A stretch of 64,000 nt of DNA from Paraburkholderia sp041321145 (GCF_041321145.1 NZ_JBGGWA010000001.1:620001-684000), one strand, 5' to 3'. Shown: positions 10,400-19,615, counted from the first letter of the stretch. The notes: generated by a model from the sequence alone, not told the origin. Numbers and translations: made by a program.

Positions 10400-11242
10400 A
10401 TGCCGAAGAAAAAACTCATTTATATCTGGTCTTTGAGAAACGCAGCCGCCGACAAGGCCGGGCAGGATATCGCGTACAAGCGCGGCACGCGTTACATGAA
10501 GTCGGTGCTGGAATCGCTCGTGGAAGCGCTCAACGACACTGAGCTGGGCGAGCAGTACTCGTTGGAGAAAGTGATCTACGACGACGATGCGGGCTCCGCT
10601 TTAGATCGCGAGAAGCTGAAGGAGTATGGGTTCTCATACGAGCCGGGAAAGCGCTGGTTCTATCCGCCGAAATTGCGCGTACAAGGCAAGCCTGTCAATG
10701 ATCTGTTGCTTGCAATTCCGTCGACGTATCGCCGCGAGCCGCTCGGCGCGGCAGGGCGCGTAGCTGGCAAGCGCCGCTTCGAAAAGCATTTGCTCGATAC
10801 GCTTGTCGAGCTTGAGGCGGATATCGTCGTGCTGGATGGGCTGTTGATCATCCTCGATGAATTGGTGCGGCCGGCGGCGCCGTTCTATCGCAAGATCGTG
10901 AATATCCATCCGGGCGTGACGCGTGCGGGATCGCCTTATGAGCGTCGCGGTGCGTATGCGACGCTCGATGCGCTCTACGGCGCGCGTGGCAAGAAGGTCG
11001 TGGACTGGAAAACGATGGAGACCGTCGCAGTAGAGCCGCTTTATCTGACCGGCGCTTCGTTTCACTACGTCGACAACGGGATCGATTCGGGTGAAGTGAT
11101 CCACGATGTGATGAACACCGAGATCGATAAGGACGACACCATTCTGGAATTGCGCTGGAACAACTTCAACCGCAGCCTGTTCCCGGCGTTGCATGAAGGG
11201 CTTGCGATGATGGCTGGGCGTGTTGTGCGGTTTGAGGTGTAA
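10400..11242 (+). CDS. pvdF: N5-hydroxyornithine formyltransferase
   Basis: This 280-residue enzyme of the formyltransferase family carries NIHPGVT (from residue 168) and the later DNGIDSGEVI stretch (about 226-235), which carries the conserved aspartate. PvdF enzymes formylate N5-hydroxyornithine with N10-formyltetrahydrofolate, giving the second iron-binding hydroxamate. It lies 102 bases after the receptor gene on the same strand and is the last siderophore gene visible. The acyltransferase gene orbL, which usually ends ornibactin clusters, does not follow; isocitrate dehydrogenase does. This points to a malleobactin-like product without a long acyl tail, although an acyltransferase could lie left of the window. 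Confidence 0.93.
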   Translation: MPKKKLIYIWSLRNAAADKAGQDIAYKRGTRYMKSVLESLVEALNDTELGEQYSLEKVIYDDDAGSALDREKLKEYGFSYEPGKRWFYPPKLRVQGKPVNDLLLAIPSTYRREPLGAAGRVAGKRRFEKHLLDTLVELEADIVVLDGLLIILDELVRPAAPFYRKIVNIHPGVTRAGSPYERRGAYATLDALYGARGKKVVDWKTMETVAVEPLYLTGASFHYVDNGIDSGEVIHDVMNTEIDKDDTILELRWNNFNRSLFPALHEGLAMMAGRVVRFEV

Positions 11243-11592
11243 GTAGCGCGAGTGGTTGTCGACGGGAGGGGCAAAACAGGAAAATCGTACGCATGTTAAT
11301 GCGTATAATTCTCATTAACAATCTATTTAGTATCTTAAGTCATCTATAAGACATCTGTCTCAAGGCATTGGATAATCGGCTGAAAGCCTTATCTGGCGTG
11401 GCTTGGCCCTGTTCATGGCAGGCCGCGGATATGTTTGTTTCGCAGCGAGTACTGGAAATCGCGCATATACTCACGGTCGGGCCGTAAAAAGTAGTGCCGT
11501 GGGTCGCGCTGCATTTTTGCCGCTTCGTCGCAACTCGCGGGCTCAGCGCCACGAACGCTCTGTCTAACACTTCATCTAGCAAAGCATCAAAC
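11243..11592. other. Intergenic region with orphan Fur box, pvdF to icd
   Basis: These 350 bases have no convincing gene. They hold the Fur-like palindrome at 11295-11319 and an A/T-rich stretch with a TATAAT hexamer (11304-11309), followed by about 280 bases of leader before the icd start. An imperfect short stem (AAGGC ... GCCTT, about 11362-11385) lies in the leader. A small RNA or a long icd leader is possible; the sequence alone does not decide. Confidence 0.6.
11295..11319. promoter_or_regulatory. Candidate Fur box
   Basis: GTTAATG and CATTAAC form a perfect 7-base inverted repeat with an 11-base spacer. The core AATGCGTATAATTCTCATT (11298-11316) resembles the Fur pattern AATGATAATNATTATCATT as seen in beta-proteobacterial promoters. 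A perfect -10 hexamer TATAAT lies inside it, so Fur binding would block transcription. It is downstream of pvdF and so does not serve the siderophore genes; the next gene on the + strand is icd. Confidence 0.65.
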
Positions 11593-13821
11593 ATGTCCAC
11601 ACCGCCGAAGATCATCTACACCCTGACTGACGAAGCGCCGGCTTTGGCGACTTACTCGCTGCTGCCAATCGTCAAGGCGTTCACGCGCTCGTCCGACGTG
11701 ATCGTTGAAACGCGCGATATCTCGCTTGCTGGCCGGATCATTGCTGCATTTCCGGACTACCTGACCGCGGAACAGAAGGGTTCCGACGATCTGGCGGAAC
11801 TGGGTGGACTCACCACGCGTCCGGAAGCGAACATCATCAAGCTGCCGAACATCAGCGCTTCGGTGCCGCAACTGAAGGCTGCGATCACTGAACTGCGCGA
11901 TCTGGGCTACAAGCTGCCGCCCTATCCGGACGAAGCAAAGACCGACGCTGAAAAAGACGTCAAGGCGCGCTACGACAAGATCAAGGGCAGCGCGGTGAAC
12001 CCGGTGCTGCGCGAAGGCAATTCGGATCGCCGCGCGCCGTTGTCGGTCAAGAACTACGCTCGCAAGCACCCGCACAAGATGGGCGCGTGGAGCGCGGACT
12101 CGAAGTCGCACGTGGCGCATATGAGCGGCGGCGATTTCTACGGCAGCGAAAAATCGGCGCTGATCGCAGCAGCCGGCACTGTGAAGATCGAACTGACGGC
12201 AGCGGACGGTTCGAAGAAGGTCCTGAAAGAAAAGACGGCAGTGCAGGCGGGCGAGATCATCGACGCTTCGGTGCTGAGCAAGAACGCACTGCGCAGCTTC
12301 ATCGAAGCGGAAATCGCCGACGCGAAGAGCAAGGGCGTGCTGTTCTCGGTGCACCTGAAAGCCACCATGATGAAGGTGTCGGATCCGATCATCTTCGGTC
12401 ATGTGGTGTCGGTGTTCTACAAAGACGTGCTGACCAAGCACGCTGACGCCCTGGCGCAAGCCGGCTTCAACCCGAACAACGGTATTGGCGATCTGTACGC
12501 GCGCCTGAAAGATCTGCCGGCCGACACGCGCGAAGCGATCGAAGCCGACATGAAGGCCCAGTACGAACAGCGCCCGCAACTGGCCATGGTCAATTCGGAC
12601 AAGGGCATCACCAGCCTGCACGTGCCGAGCGACGTGATCGTCGACGCCTCCATGCCGGCCATGATTCGCGAGTCGGGCAAGATGTGGGGCGCGGACGGCG
12701 CACTGCACGACGCCAAGGCCGTGATTCCGGACCGTTGCTACGCCGACGTCTACCAGGCCGTGATCGAAGACTGCAAGAAGAACGGCGCATTCGACCCGGT
12801 CACAATGGGCACGGTGCCGAACGTCGGCCTGATGGCGCAAGCCGCTGAAGAATACGGTTCACACGACAAGACGTTCCAGATCCCGGCGAACGGCGTGATT
12901 CGCGTGACCGACGCAGCCGGCACGGTGCTGATCGAGCAAGCGGTTGAAGCCGGCGACATCTGGCGCATGTGCCAGACCAAGGACGCGCCGGTCCAGGATT
13001 GGGTCAAGCTCGCGGTGAATCGCGCACGCGCCACCGGCACGCCGGCCATTTTCTGGCTGGACGCGGCTCGCGCGCATGACGCCCAGATCATCAAGAAGGT
13101 CGAGCACTACCTGAAGGACCACGACACCAGCGGTCTGGATATCCGCGTCATGACGCCGGTTGAAGCGACGAAGTTCTCGATCGAGCGCATTCGCGCCGGC
13201 AAGGACACGATCTCGGTCACCGGCAACGTGCTGCGCGACTACCTGACCGACCTGTTCCCGATCATGGAACTGGGCACCAGCGCGAAGATGTTGTCGATCG
13301 TCCCGCTGATGGCAGGTGGCGGCATGTTCGAAACCGGCGCCGGCGGGTCGGCGCCGAAGCACGTTCAGCAACTGGTCGAAGAAGGCTTCCTGCGTTGGGA
13401 TTCGCTCGGCGAATTCCTGGCGTTGGCGGCATCGCTCGAACACCTGAGCACTGAGTATCACAATCCGAAGGCGCAGGTTCTGGCCAGGACGCTGGATCAG
13501 GCAACCGGCAAGTTCCTCGACAACGACAAATCGCCGGCGCGCAAGATTGGCGGTATCGACAATCGCGGCAGCCACTTCTATCTGGCCATGTATTGGGCTG
13601 AGGCACTGGCTGCTCAGACCGAAGACGCGGCGCTGCAGGCGCAGTTCGCCGGCGTGGCGAAGGCGATGGCCGACAACGAAGCGAAGATCATCGAAGAGTT
13701 GGCGGCTGCGCAAGGCAAGCCGGTGGACATCGGCGGTTACTATCGCCCGAATGTCGACCTGACGAGCAAGGCCATGCGCCCGAGCGCCACGCTGAACAAG
13801 ATCGTGGACGCGGTTGCGTAA
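11593..13821 (+). CDS. icd: Monomeric NADP-dependent isocitrate dehydrogenase
   Basis: This 742-residue enzyme oxidatively decarboxylates isocitrate to 2-oxoglutarate with NADP in the TCA cycle. The length and the start MSTPPKIIYTLTDEAPALA are typical of the monomeric type (about 740 residues), which is unrelated in length to the dimeric 420-residue form. The ATG at 11593 is preferred over an in-frame upstream ATG at 11494 because the family begins here. Codon choice is strongly biased (GGC, CTG, AAG), as expected for a highly expressed gene. A perfect hairpin terminator follows at 13893. A Fur-like box lies about 275 bases upstream. Confidence 0.97.
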   Translation: MSTPPKIIYTLTDEAPALATYSLLPIVKAFTRSSDVIVETRDISLAGRIIAAFPDYLTAEQKGSDDLAELGGLTTRPEANIIKLPNISASVPQLKAAITELRDLGYKLPPYPDEAKTDAEKDVKARYDKIKGSAVNPVLREGNSDRRAPLSVKNYARKHPHKMGAWSADSKSHVAHMSGGDFYGSEKSALIAAAGTVKIELTAADGSKKVLKEKTAVQAGEIIDASVLSKNALRSFIEAEIADAKSKGVLFSVHLKATMMKVSDPIIFGHVVSVFYKDVLTKHADALAQAGFNPNNGIGDLYARLKDLPADTREAIEADMKAQYEQRPQLAMVNSDKGITSLHVPSDVIVDASMPAMIRESGKMWGADGALHDAKAVIPDRCYADVYQAVIEDCKKNGAFDPVTMGTVPNVGLMAQAAEEYGSHDKTFQIPANGVIRVTDAAGTVLIEQAVEAGDIWRMCQTKDAPVQDWVKLAVNRARATGTPAIFWLDAARAHDAQIIKKVEHYLKDHDTSGLDIRVMTPVEATKFSIERIRAGKDTISVTGNVLRDYLTDLFPIMELGTSAKMLSIVPLMAGGGMFETGAGGSAPKHVQQLVEEGFLRWDSLGEFLALAASLEHLSTEYHNPKAQVLARTLDQATGKFLDNDKSPARKIGGIDNRGSHFYLAMYWAEALAAQTEDAALQAQFAGVAKAMADNEAKIIEELAAAQGKPVDIGGYYRPNVDLTSKAMRPSATLNKIVDAVA

Positions 13822-13892
13822 GGCACTCATGCGGCACTCATGCAGGTACTGAAGTCCGCACGGAAGTACGTGCCGAAGTAAGCAGCAAGTAT

Positions 13893-13929
13893 GACGATGG
13901 CGCTCCAGAGGAGCGCCATCGTCGTTTCT
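13893..13929 (+). terminator. Rho-independent terminator of icd
   Basis: A perfect 14-base-pair stem (13893-13906 with 13910-13923) closes on the three-base loop AGA and is followed by GTTTCT. It lies about 70 bases after the icd stop and 38 bases before the end of the convergent small gene, so it may serve both strands. Confidence 0.85.
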
Positions 13930-13960
13930 ACTCGCACGTGGATAGCAGTCATGCCGCTCC

Positions 13961-14188
13961 TCACACGTGAACGATTTCCCAATCGCTGAGTTTTTCTGGA
14001 ATTTCGAGCGTCGATGTGTCGACTTCGGACAGATGCGGGCAGGTCAAGCCGCGCGCGAGGTCGTCAGCCGCTTGTTGTGGGCTGGCAAACTCACCGAGCG
14101 TTTCGTTGCCGTAGGTTGCTTCCCAGCCATCCTGTCCCGGCATGATGTAAAACGCTCCCTGGGTCGAGCCAAAGCGAAAGCCTTTCAT
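13961..14188 (-). CDS. Small protein of unknown function
   Basis: A 75-residue acidic, tryptophan-containing protein. The ATG at 14188 is chosen because GGGAG lies seven bases upstream; the in-frame ATG at 14209 has no ribosome site. There is no signal peptide, membrane segment or cysteine cluster (one Cys, in LTCPH). The sequence reads as a compact alpha/beta domain: GWEATYGNETLGEFASPQQA resembles small DUFs that display a residue-rich strand followed by a helix. I do not recognise the family. It is convergent with icd and is followed upstream by 440 bases of A/T-rich non-coding DNA, which may be its promoter region. Confidence 0.7.
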   Translation of the reverse strand: MKGFRFGSTQGAFYIMPGQDGWEATYGNETLGEFASPQQAADDLARGLTCPHLSEVDTSTLEIPEKLSDWEIVHV

Positions 14189-14629
14189 TTTTAGTCTCCC
14201 AATTGCCATTTAAAAACCGCTGTGCCGTGGCGGCTTCATGCATGGAGCGGGGACACACTGCAACTGCGCTTTCGTCCCGTGTATTTCGCTGCACCGCCTG
14301 AAGCGCCGACTCATGTAAAAGAGTCTACGTCAGCACGTAGTGGCGCAAGGCGGTGTTAGATGGTTCGTTCGACCAAAAAATATCGTTTAAAAATAAATAC
14401 TTATGATGTTAATTTTACGATGTGCAACGCGGGGCGACATTGCGAAATGGCGAATTTGTGCCACGCACCACGATTTTTTACGAGACAGTGGAGCATATCA
14501 CATTGTGAAATTTCGGGGGATTGACCAGATAGTGGGCAGCACGGCTTTGAGGTAACGTAAAGCGCCGCGCTGTGCCGCTCCGGTCAGGCAGGAATCCGAC
14601 GCAGATCTGCCGACCCCGCCGCACGCGTC
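14189..14629. other. A/T-rich intergenic region
   Basis: No gene is supported in these 441 bases. The stretch 14360-14480 is clearly A/T-rich compared with the rest of the window (for example runs such as AAAAAATATCG and AAAAATAAATAC). That composition is common for promoters bound by nucleoid proteins or for recently acquired DNA. It probably carries the promoter of the leftward small gene at 14188. Confidence 0.5.
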
Positions 14630-16024
14630 TCAATGAGGCGTCTGCCCCAGTCCGCGTTGCGCCGGCGCATTCGCATTGCCATCCGCCGCGGCATTCGAAA
14701 CGCTTCTCCTCTGCGCCGGAAACACCACCAGCATCAACACGACCCCCGCCAGCAACACCACCGCCAACCCGATCAGCCCGTATTGCACGCTGCCGGTCTG
14801 GGTCTTGATCCAGCCGACGAACGCCGGACTCACGAAGCCGCCGGTCCCGCCGAGACTCGTGATCATCGCGATGCCGCCTGCCGCCGACGAGCGCGGCAGA
14901 AAAGTTTGCGGGATCGTCCAGAACACGACGAACGAGCCATACGACGCGGCCGCCGCCAGCGCCAGCAAGCCGACGCCGAGCGCGACGTTATGACCGGCCG
15001 CCGGCAGCAGCGCGAACGCCAGCGCGGTCACGCAGGCGCTTGCCGCGACGTGCCAGCGCCGCTCCATGGTCCGGTCGGAACTGGCGCCGACCACATAGGT
15101 GCCGAGCGCAGCCGCAATGAAGACGAGCGCGGACAACAGCCCCACATCCAGCACGTTGGCGACGCCCATGTCGCGGATGATGGTCGGCGCCCAGAAGCCG
15201 ATCGCGTTGAACGGCATCATCACCGCGAAATAGACGAGGGCCGCCAGGTACACACGCGGGTTGGCCAGCGCGCCGCGCAAGCCGTCGAGATGACCGGTTT
15301 GTTTCGTCTTTTCGTCGGCAGCGAGTTCGCGTGACACCAGTGCCTTTTCGCGGTCGTCGAGCCAGATCACCTCTTCCGGTGTGTCGCCGAGCGTGAGGAA
15401 CGCGACGACGCCGAGCGTCACGGCCGGCACGCCTTCGAGAAGAAACAGCCACTGCCACCCGGGCAAGCCGCCCACGCCCGCGAGCCGCGTCATGATGAAC
15501 CCGGACATTGGGCCGCCCACGATCCCCGCCACCGCGGTCGCCATCATCAGGAACGCGGTCACGCGTGCGCGCCGCGCGCCCGGAAACCAGCAGCTCAGAT
15601 AGAAGATGATGCCGGGAAAGAAGCCCGCCTCGGTCACGCCGAGCAGGAATCGCATTGCGTAGAACTGCGTCGGCGTGCGCACGAACATCATCAAGCTCGA
15701 CACCAGCCCCCACGCGAACATGATGCGCAACAAGGTGCGGCGAGCGCCAATACGCTGCATCCACAGATTGCTCGGGACTTCGAAGAGTACGTAGCCGATA
15801 AAGAAAAGACCCGCGCCCAAGCCATAAGTCGACTCCGAGAAGCCGAGATCGTGCATGAACTGCAGCTTGGCGAAGCTGATGTTGACGCGGTCGACATAGC
15901 TGATCACGTAGCAGAGGAACAGCAACGGAATCAGCCGGAAAAAGATCTTGCGGTAAGTGCGTTCGATTTCGACGGGCGTGAAGTCGCCCGTGGTGGTCGT
16001 GCCTGAATGCGAATAGACGTGCAT
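14630..16024 (-). CDS. MFS transporter, anion:cation symporter (ACS) family
   Basis: A 464-residue, 12-helix carrier of the phthalate/tartrate/hexuronate type. The N-terminal part has the ACS signature SYVDRVNISFAKLQFM after the first membrane helix, then GLGAGLFFIGYVLFEVPSN and LLGVTEAGFFPGIIFYL. ACS proteins import organic anions with protons. The ATG at 16024 is used; an in-frame ATG 75 bases upstream has no support. The gene is transcribed leftwards after the acyl-CoA synthetase gene with 145 bases between them, so it probably brings in the acid that the two upstream enzymes process. The substrate cannot be read from the sequence. Confidence 0.88.
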   Translation of the reverse strand: MHVYSHSGTTTTGDFTPVEIERTYRKIFFRLIPLLFLCYVISYVDRVNISFAKLQFMHDLGFSESTYGLGAGLFFIGYVLFEVPSNLWMQRIGARRTLLRIMFAWGLVSSLMMFVRTPTQFYAMRFLLGVTEAGFFPGIIFYLSCWFPGARRARVTAFLMMATAVAGIVGGPMSGFIMTRLAGVGGLPGWQWLFLLEGVPAVTLGVVAFLTLGDTPEEVIWLDDREKALVSRELAADEKTKQTGHLDGLRGALANPRVYLAALVYFAVMMPFNAIGFWAPTIIRDMGVANVLDVGLLSALVFIAAALGTYVVGASSDRTMERRWHVAASACVTALAFALLPAAGHNVALGVGLLALAAAASYGSFVVFWTIPQTFLPRSSAAGGIAMITSLGGTGGFVSPAFVGWIKTQTGSVQYGLIGLAVVLLAGVVLMLVVFPAQRRSVSNAAADGNANAPAQRGLGQTPH

Positions 16025-16169
16025 GGTGGTCTCGCGAAGAATGCCAACTGCGGTGAGCGTCGCCGTGCGTGTTGCCACGCGGGGTGTTGTGCGTATCACT
16101 GCGCGTATTGCGCGGTGTTTCCGAACCCGTCAGCGACGCCCGATCTCAAAGCGGCCTGGCACCGCTTCA

Positions 16170-18410
16170 CTATCCGTCCACGACAGCCGGTGCGCAATGC
16201 CCGCTTTCGTGCATGTCGTCGGCCACGGCGGCGCGCGGGATGCAGCGCGCCAAGGCGTCGCCGGCCCGCACACCCTTGCCGGCGGGCAGCACGAAAAGCG
16301 GATTGATATCCAGTTCTTTCAGGCTCGATTGCTGGTCGAGCGCCATGGCGGACAGCGCGACGATCGTCTCGACGAGCGCCTCGATATCGGCGGCCGGTTT
16401 GCCGCGCGCACCGTCGAGCATCGCGAAGGCGCGCAGTTCGCGGATCATCGCGTGGGCGTCGGCGTGCGTGACCGGCGCGAGCCGGAACGCCACGTCCTTC
16501 AGCACTTCCGCATAGATCCCGCCGAGACCGCACATCACCGCCGGTCCGAACGAGGCGTCGTTCTCTATGCCGACGATCATCTCGATCGCATCGCGGATCT
16601 CTTCCTGCACCAGCACGCCTTCGATTTGCGCGTGAGGCACATGGCGGCGCGCGTTCGCGACAATTTCCTCGAAGGCATCGGCGAGCATTGCCTCATCGCG
16701 GATACCGACCCGCACGGCACCGGCTTCCGTCTTGTGCGGTATGTCGGGCGACTGCACCTTGATGACGAGCGGAAAGCCGATCGAGCGTGCGATGGCGCAT
16801 GCTTCATCGCGGTTATGCGCGAGTCTGCTCTTCGGCGTGTCGATACCGTAGTCGCGCAACAGGGACTGCGAGGCATGTTCGGTCAGCTCGCCGTTACTTG
16901 TGGCCAGCAGCGCGCGAGCTGGTTCAACGTCGTATTGAGCACGTGCCTCCGGTTTGGCACCCAGCGCCGCCGCACGCACCCGCCGCGCCTGTGCATAGTC
17001 CGACAACACCGCGAACGCGCGTCCGCAACGCACTGGTGTCGCATACAGCGGCACGCCGTGCGTTTCGATCATCTCGTAGGCGTCGTGGGCCATGTCGCGG
17101 CGCGCATTCCAGGCGAGCATCATCGGTTTATCGATCATGTCGTAGACGCGCACGATCGCCTCGGCCATCGCGCGTGCGACTTCTCCGCTCGCGGCGGCCG
17201 CCATGATCGCGATGGCGTCGATGTTCGGATCGTCGGCGATGATCTGCAATGCGTCGGCAAAAATCTTCGGCTCGGCGAGGATGCCCGCGGTCAGATCGAT
17301 CGGATTGTTCAGCGAGGCGAACGCGGGCACGATCGGCTTGAGTCGCTCGAGCGTGGCTGCCGACAACGCAGGCACGGACATGCCTCGTTCAGCGCAGGCG
17401 TCGGTGATCAGGATGCCGGCGCCCCCCGAGAGCGTGACAACCGCAATTCGATTGCCGCGCGGCAAGCGTTTGGCTTCGAATGCTTTAGCGTAGTCGCCGA
17501 GGTCCGCGACATCGGTGACTTCGACTACGCCGGTCTGACGGAAGGCTGTGCGATATAGCGCGGATGCACCGCCCAGGTTCGCCGTGTGCGACGCGGCCGC
17601 CTTGGCGCCGTCGGCGGTGTTGCCGACCTTCCATGCGAGCAGCGGTTTGCCTGCATCGAGTGCGCGGTTAGCGACATCGACGAGCCGCCGTGCATCCTTC
17701 AAGCCTTCGATATACGCGGCGATCAGCGATGTTTGCGGATCCGCGATACAGGCATCGACGAGATCGAGCAAGCTGACGTCGGCCTCATTGCCGGTGGTGA
17801 TGAAATGCCGCAAACCGATGCCGAGTTCGTCGGCCATCAGCAGCAGCGCGCAGCCGAAGCCGCCGCTCTGTGAAATCAGCGAGAGTCCGCCGCGCCGGTA
17901 ATCGACGCCGAACGGTGCGCCGAATCCGGCGTAGATGCCCGCACCCGTGCTGACGAAACCCTGGCAGTTCGGGCCGATCACGCGGATGCCGAAAGCCTGG
18001 GCGACCTCCGCGCATTCGCGCTGCAACGCGGCGCCGGCTTCGCCTGCTTCAGCAAATCCGGAGCTGTAGACAATGGCGAAGCCGATGCCTTTTTCGCCGC
18101 ATTGACGCAGCATGTCGGGCACGCGCCGCGCCGCGACGAGAATCAACGCGAGATCGGGCGTGGCCGGCAGGGCGGCGATGCCGGCGTGGCATGAAACGCC
18201 GGCAATCTCCGCATATTTCGGATTCACCGGATACAGCGCACCCTGATAGCCGTGCTGCATGAGAAAGCGCATCGGCTGGCCGCTGATCGACTTCGGATCG
18301 TTCGAGGCGCCGATGATCGCAATCGAGCGCGGATTGACGAGCCGTTCGATGTCGAGCGTGTTTGCAGACTGCATGGCTGCGTTCGTGGTGGTGTTCATGG
18401 CGGCGCTCAT
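16170..18410 (-). CDS. Acyl-CoA synthetase, ADP-forming type (fused alpha-beta)
   Basis: This 746-residue protein has a CoA-binding Rossmann domain at the N-terminus (NPRSIAIIGASNDPKSISGQ), two succinyl-CoA-ligase-like flavodoxin domains and a C-terminal ATP-grasp domain (LVIKVQSPDIPHKTEAGAV). The histidine in AAASHTANLGG corresponds to the phosphorylated histidine of the family. Relatives activate acetate, propionate, pimelate or aromatic acids to CoA thioesters. The start overlaps the stop of the upstream acyl-CoA dehydrogenase by four bases (ATGA), so translation is coupled. With the MFS gene downstream this reads as an uptake, activation and oxidation set for an organic acid. Confidence 0.9.
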   Translation of the reverse strand: MSAAMNTTTNAAMQSANTLDIERLVNPRSIAIIGASNDPKSISGQPMRFLMQHGYQGALYPVNPKYAEIAGVSCHAGIAALPATPDLALILVAARRVPDMLRQCGEKGIGFAIVYSSGFAEAGEAGAALQRECAEVAQAFGIRVIGPNCQGFVSTGAGIYAGFGAPFGVDYRRGGLSLISQSGGFGCALLLMADELGIGLRHFITTGNEADVSLLDLVDACIADPQTSLIAAYIEGLKDARRLVDVANRALDAGKPLLAWKVGNTADGAKAAASHTANLGGASALYRTAFRQTGVVEVTDVADLGDYAKAFEAKRLPRGNRIAVVTLSGGAGILITDACAERGMSVPALSAATLERLKPIVPAFASLNNPIDLTAGILAEPKIFADALQIIADDPNIDAIAIMAAAASGEVARAMAEAIVRVYDMIDKPMMLAWNARRDMAHDAYEMIETHGVPLYATPVRCGRAFAVLSDYAQARRVRAAALGAKPEARAQYDVEPARALLATSNGELTEHASQSLLRDYGIDTPKSRLAHNRDEACAIARSIGFPLVIKVQSPDIPHKTEAGAVRVGIRDEAMLADAFEEIVANARRHVPHAQIEGVLVQEEIRDAIEMIVGIENDASFGPAVMCGLGGIYAEVLKDVAFRLAPVTHADAHAMIRELRAFAMLDGARGKPAADIEALVETIVALSAMALDQQSSLKELDINPLFVLPAGKGVRAGDALARCIPRAAVADDMHESGHCAPAVVDG

Positions 18411-19615
18411 GCTGTACGCGCAGCGTTGGCTTGAACGCTGTCCTTCCGGTTCGCCTGATCCCGTTCAGCGGCGCGCCGCAGCGTGATCTTCGCGATGTTC
18501 AACTGATGAATCTGCGTGGTGCCTTCGTAGATGCGAAACGCGCGCACATCGCGGTAGAAACGTTCGACCGCATTGCCCGCGAGATAGCCGCGTCCGCCCA
18601 GCATCTGGACCGCGCGGTCCGCGACGCGTCCGCACATTTCCGAGGCGAACATTTTGCACATCGACGCTTCCAGCGCGACGTCCTCGCCCGCGTCGCGTTT
18701 GCGTGCGGTTTCGAGAATCATCGAGCGCGCGGCGAAGATTTCGGTTTGGCATTCGGCGATCAGCGCTTGCACAAGCTGAAACTCCGCCACGGGCTTGCCG
18801 AACTGCTCGCGTTTCGATGTGTACGCAACGGCTTCCTCAAGCATCCGCATCGCCGGGCCCGTGCACAGCGCGGCAAGATGAATGCGCTGCTTGTTCAGCA
18901 CCTTCATCGCGGTACGGAAGCCTTGACCTTCGACGCCGCCGATCAGATTGGCCGCGGGCACGCGACACGCTTTGAAGACCACGTCGCCGACCGGTGAACC
19001 CGCCTGGCCCATCTTGTCGTAAGGCGTGCTGGTGGAGAGACCTGGCATGCCGCGCTCGACCAGAAAAGCAGAGATGCCACCGGCGCCGGGTGTAGCAGGA
19101 TCGGTGCGGGCCATCACCGTGAACAGGTCCGCGATCGGCGCGTTGGTGATGAAGCACTTGCTGCCGTCGAGGATGTAGTGATCGCCGTCGCGCCGCGCGG
19201 TGGTGCGCAACGCGGTGGCGTCCGAGCCGGCCTCGGCTTCGGTCAGCGCGAAAGCGCCGGTCAGTTCGCCCGAGGCAAGTCGTGGCAGATAGCGCTGTTT
19301 TTGCTCGTCGGTGCCGTCGGCGACGAGCGCCTCCGAACCGATGCCGGTGTTGGTGCCGACTCGCGCGCGGAACGCCACCGACGCTTGCGAAAGCTCGAAC
19401 GCGCCGCGCACGAGTTCCTCCGTCGACAACCCGGCGCCCCCAAAGTCGCGCGGAATGCTCCAGCCGAAATAGCCGAGTCCGCGCATGCGTTCAACGAGGT
19501 CGGCCGGCACGGTATCCGCCGTCTCGATCTCGTTTTCGCGCGGCATGGCTTCTTCTCGAACGAAGCGCGCGACGTCCGCGAGCATCGCGTCGAAATGCGA
19601 GGGGTTCCTGATCAT
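18407..19615 (-). CDS. Acyl-CoA dehydrogenase
   Basis: A 402-residue FAD enzyme of the acyl-CoA dehydrogenase superfamily, which introduces a C2-C3 double bond into a CoA thioester and passes electrons to ETF. Visible family motifs are FALTEAEAGSDATALRTTA, KCFITNAPIADLFTVMART, the C-terminal MLGGRGY and RIYEGTTQIHQLNIAK. The catalytic glutamate is expected in the last of these (YEGT). ATG 19615 is chosen because GGAG lies just upstream; ATG 19630 has none. It is the first gene of the leftward operon and divergent from the IclR regulator. The length is slightly above the usual 380. Confidence 0.92.
   Translation of the reverse strand: MIRNPSHFDAMLADVARFVREEAMPRENEIETADTVPADLVERMRGLGYFGWSIPRDFGGAGLSTEELVRGAFELSQASVAFRARVGTNTGIGSEALVADGTDEQKQRYLPRLASGELTGAFALTEAEAGSDATALRTTARRDGDHYILDGSKCFITNAPIADLFTVMARTDPATPGAGGISAFLVERGMPGLSTSTPYDKMGQAGSPVGDVVFKACRVPAANLIGGVEGQGFRTAMKVLNKQRIHLAALCTGPAMRMLEEAVAYTSKREQFGKPVAEFQLVQALIAECQTEIFAARSMILETARKRDAGEDVALEASMCKMFASEMCGRVADRAVQMLGGRGYLAGNAVERFYRDVRAFRIYEGTTQIHQLNIAKITLRRAAERDQANRKDSVQANAARTA

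Noticed and set aside
11340..11615. 91-codon minus-strand open frame opposite the icd leader
   Set aside because: No recognisable protein and overlaps the true icd start.
16023..17558. 511-codon plus-strand open frame opposite the acyl-CoA synthetase
   Set aside because: The minus strand encodes a well-formed CoA-ligase; the plus reading has no family features and would start inside the MFS leader.
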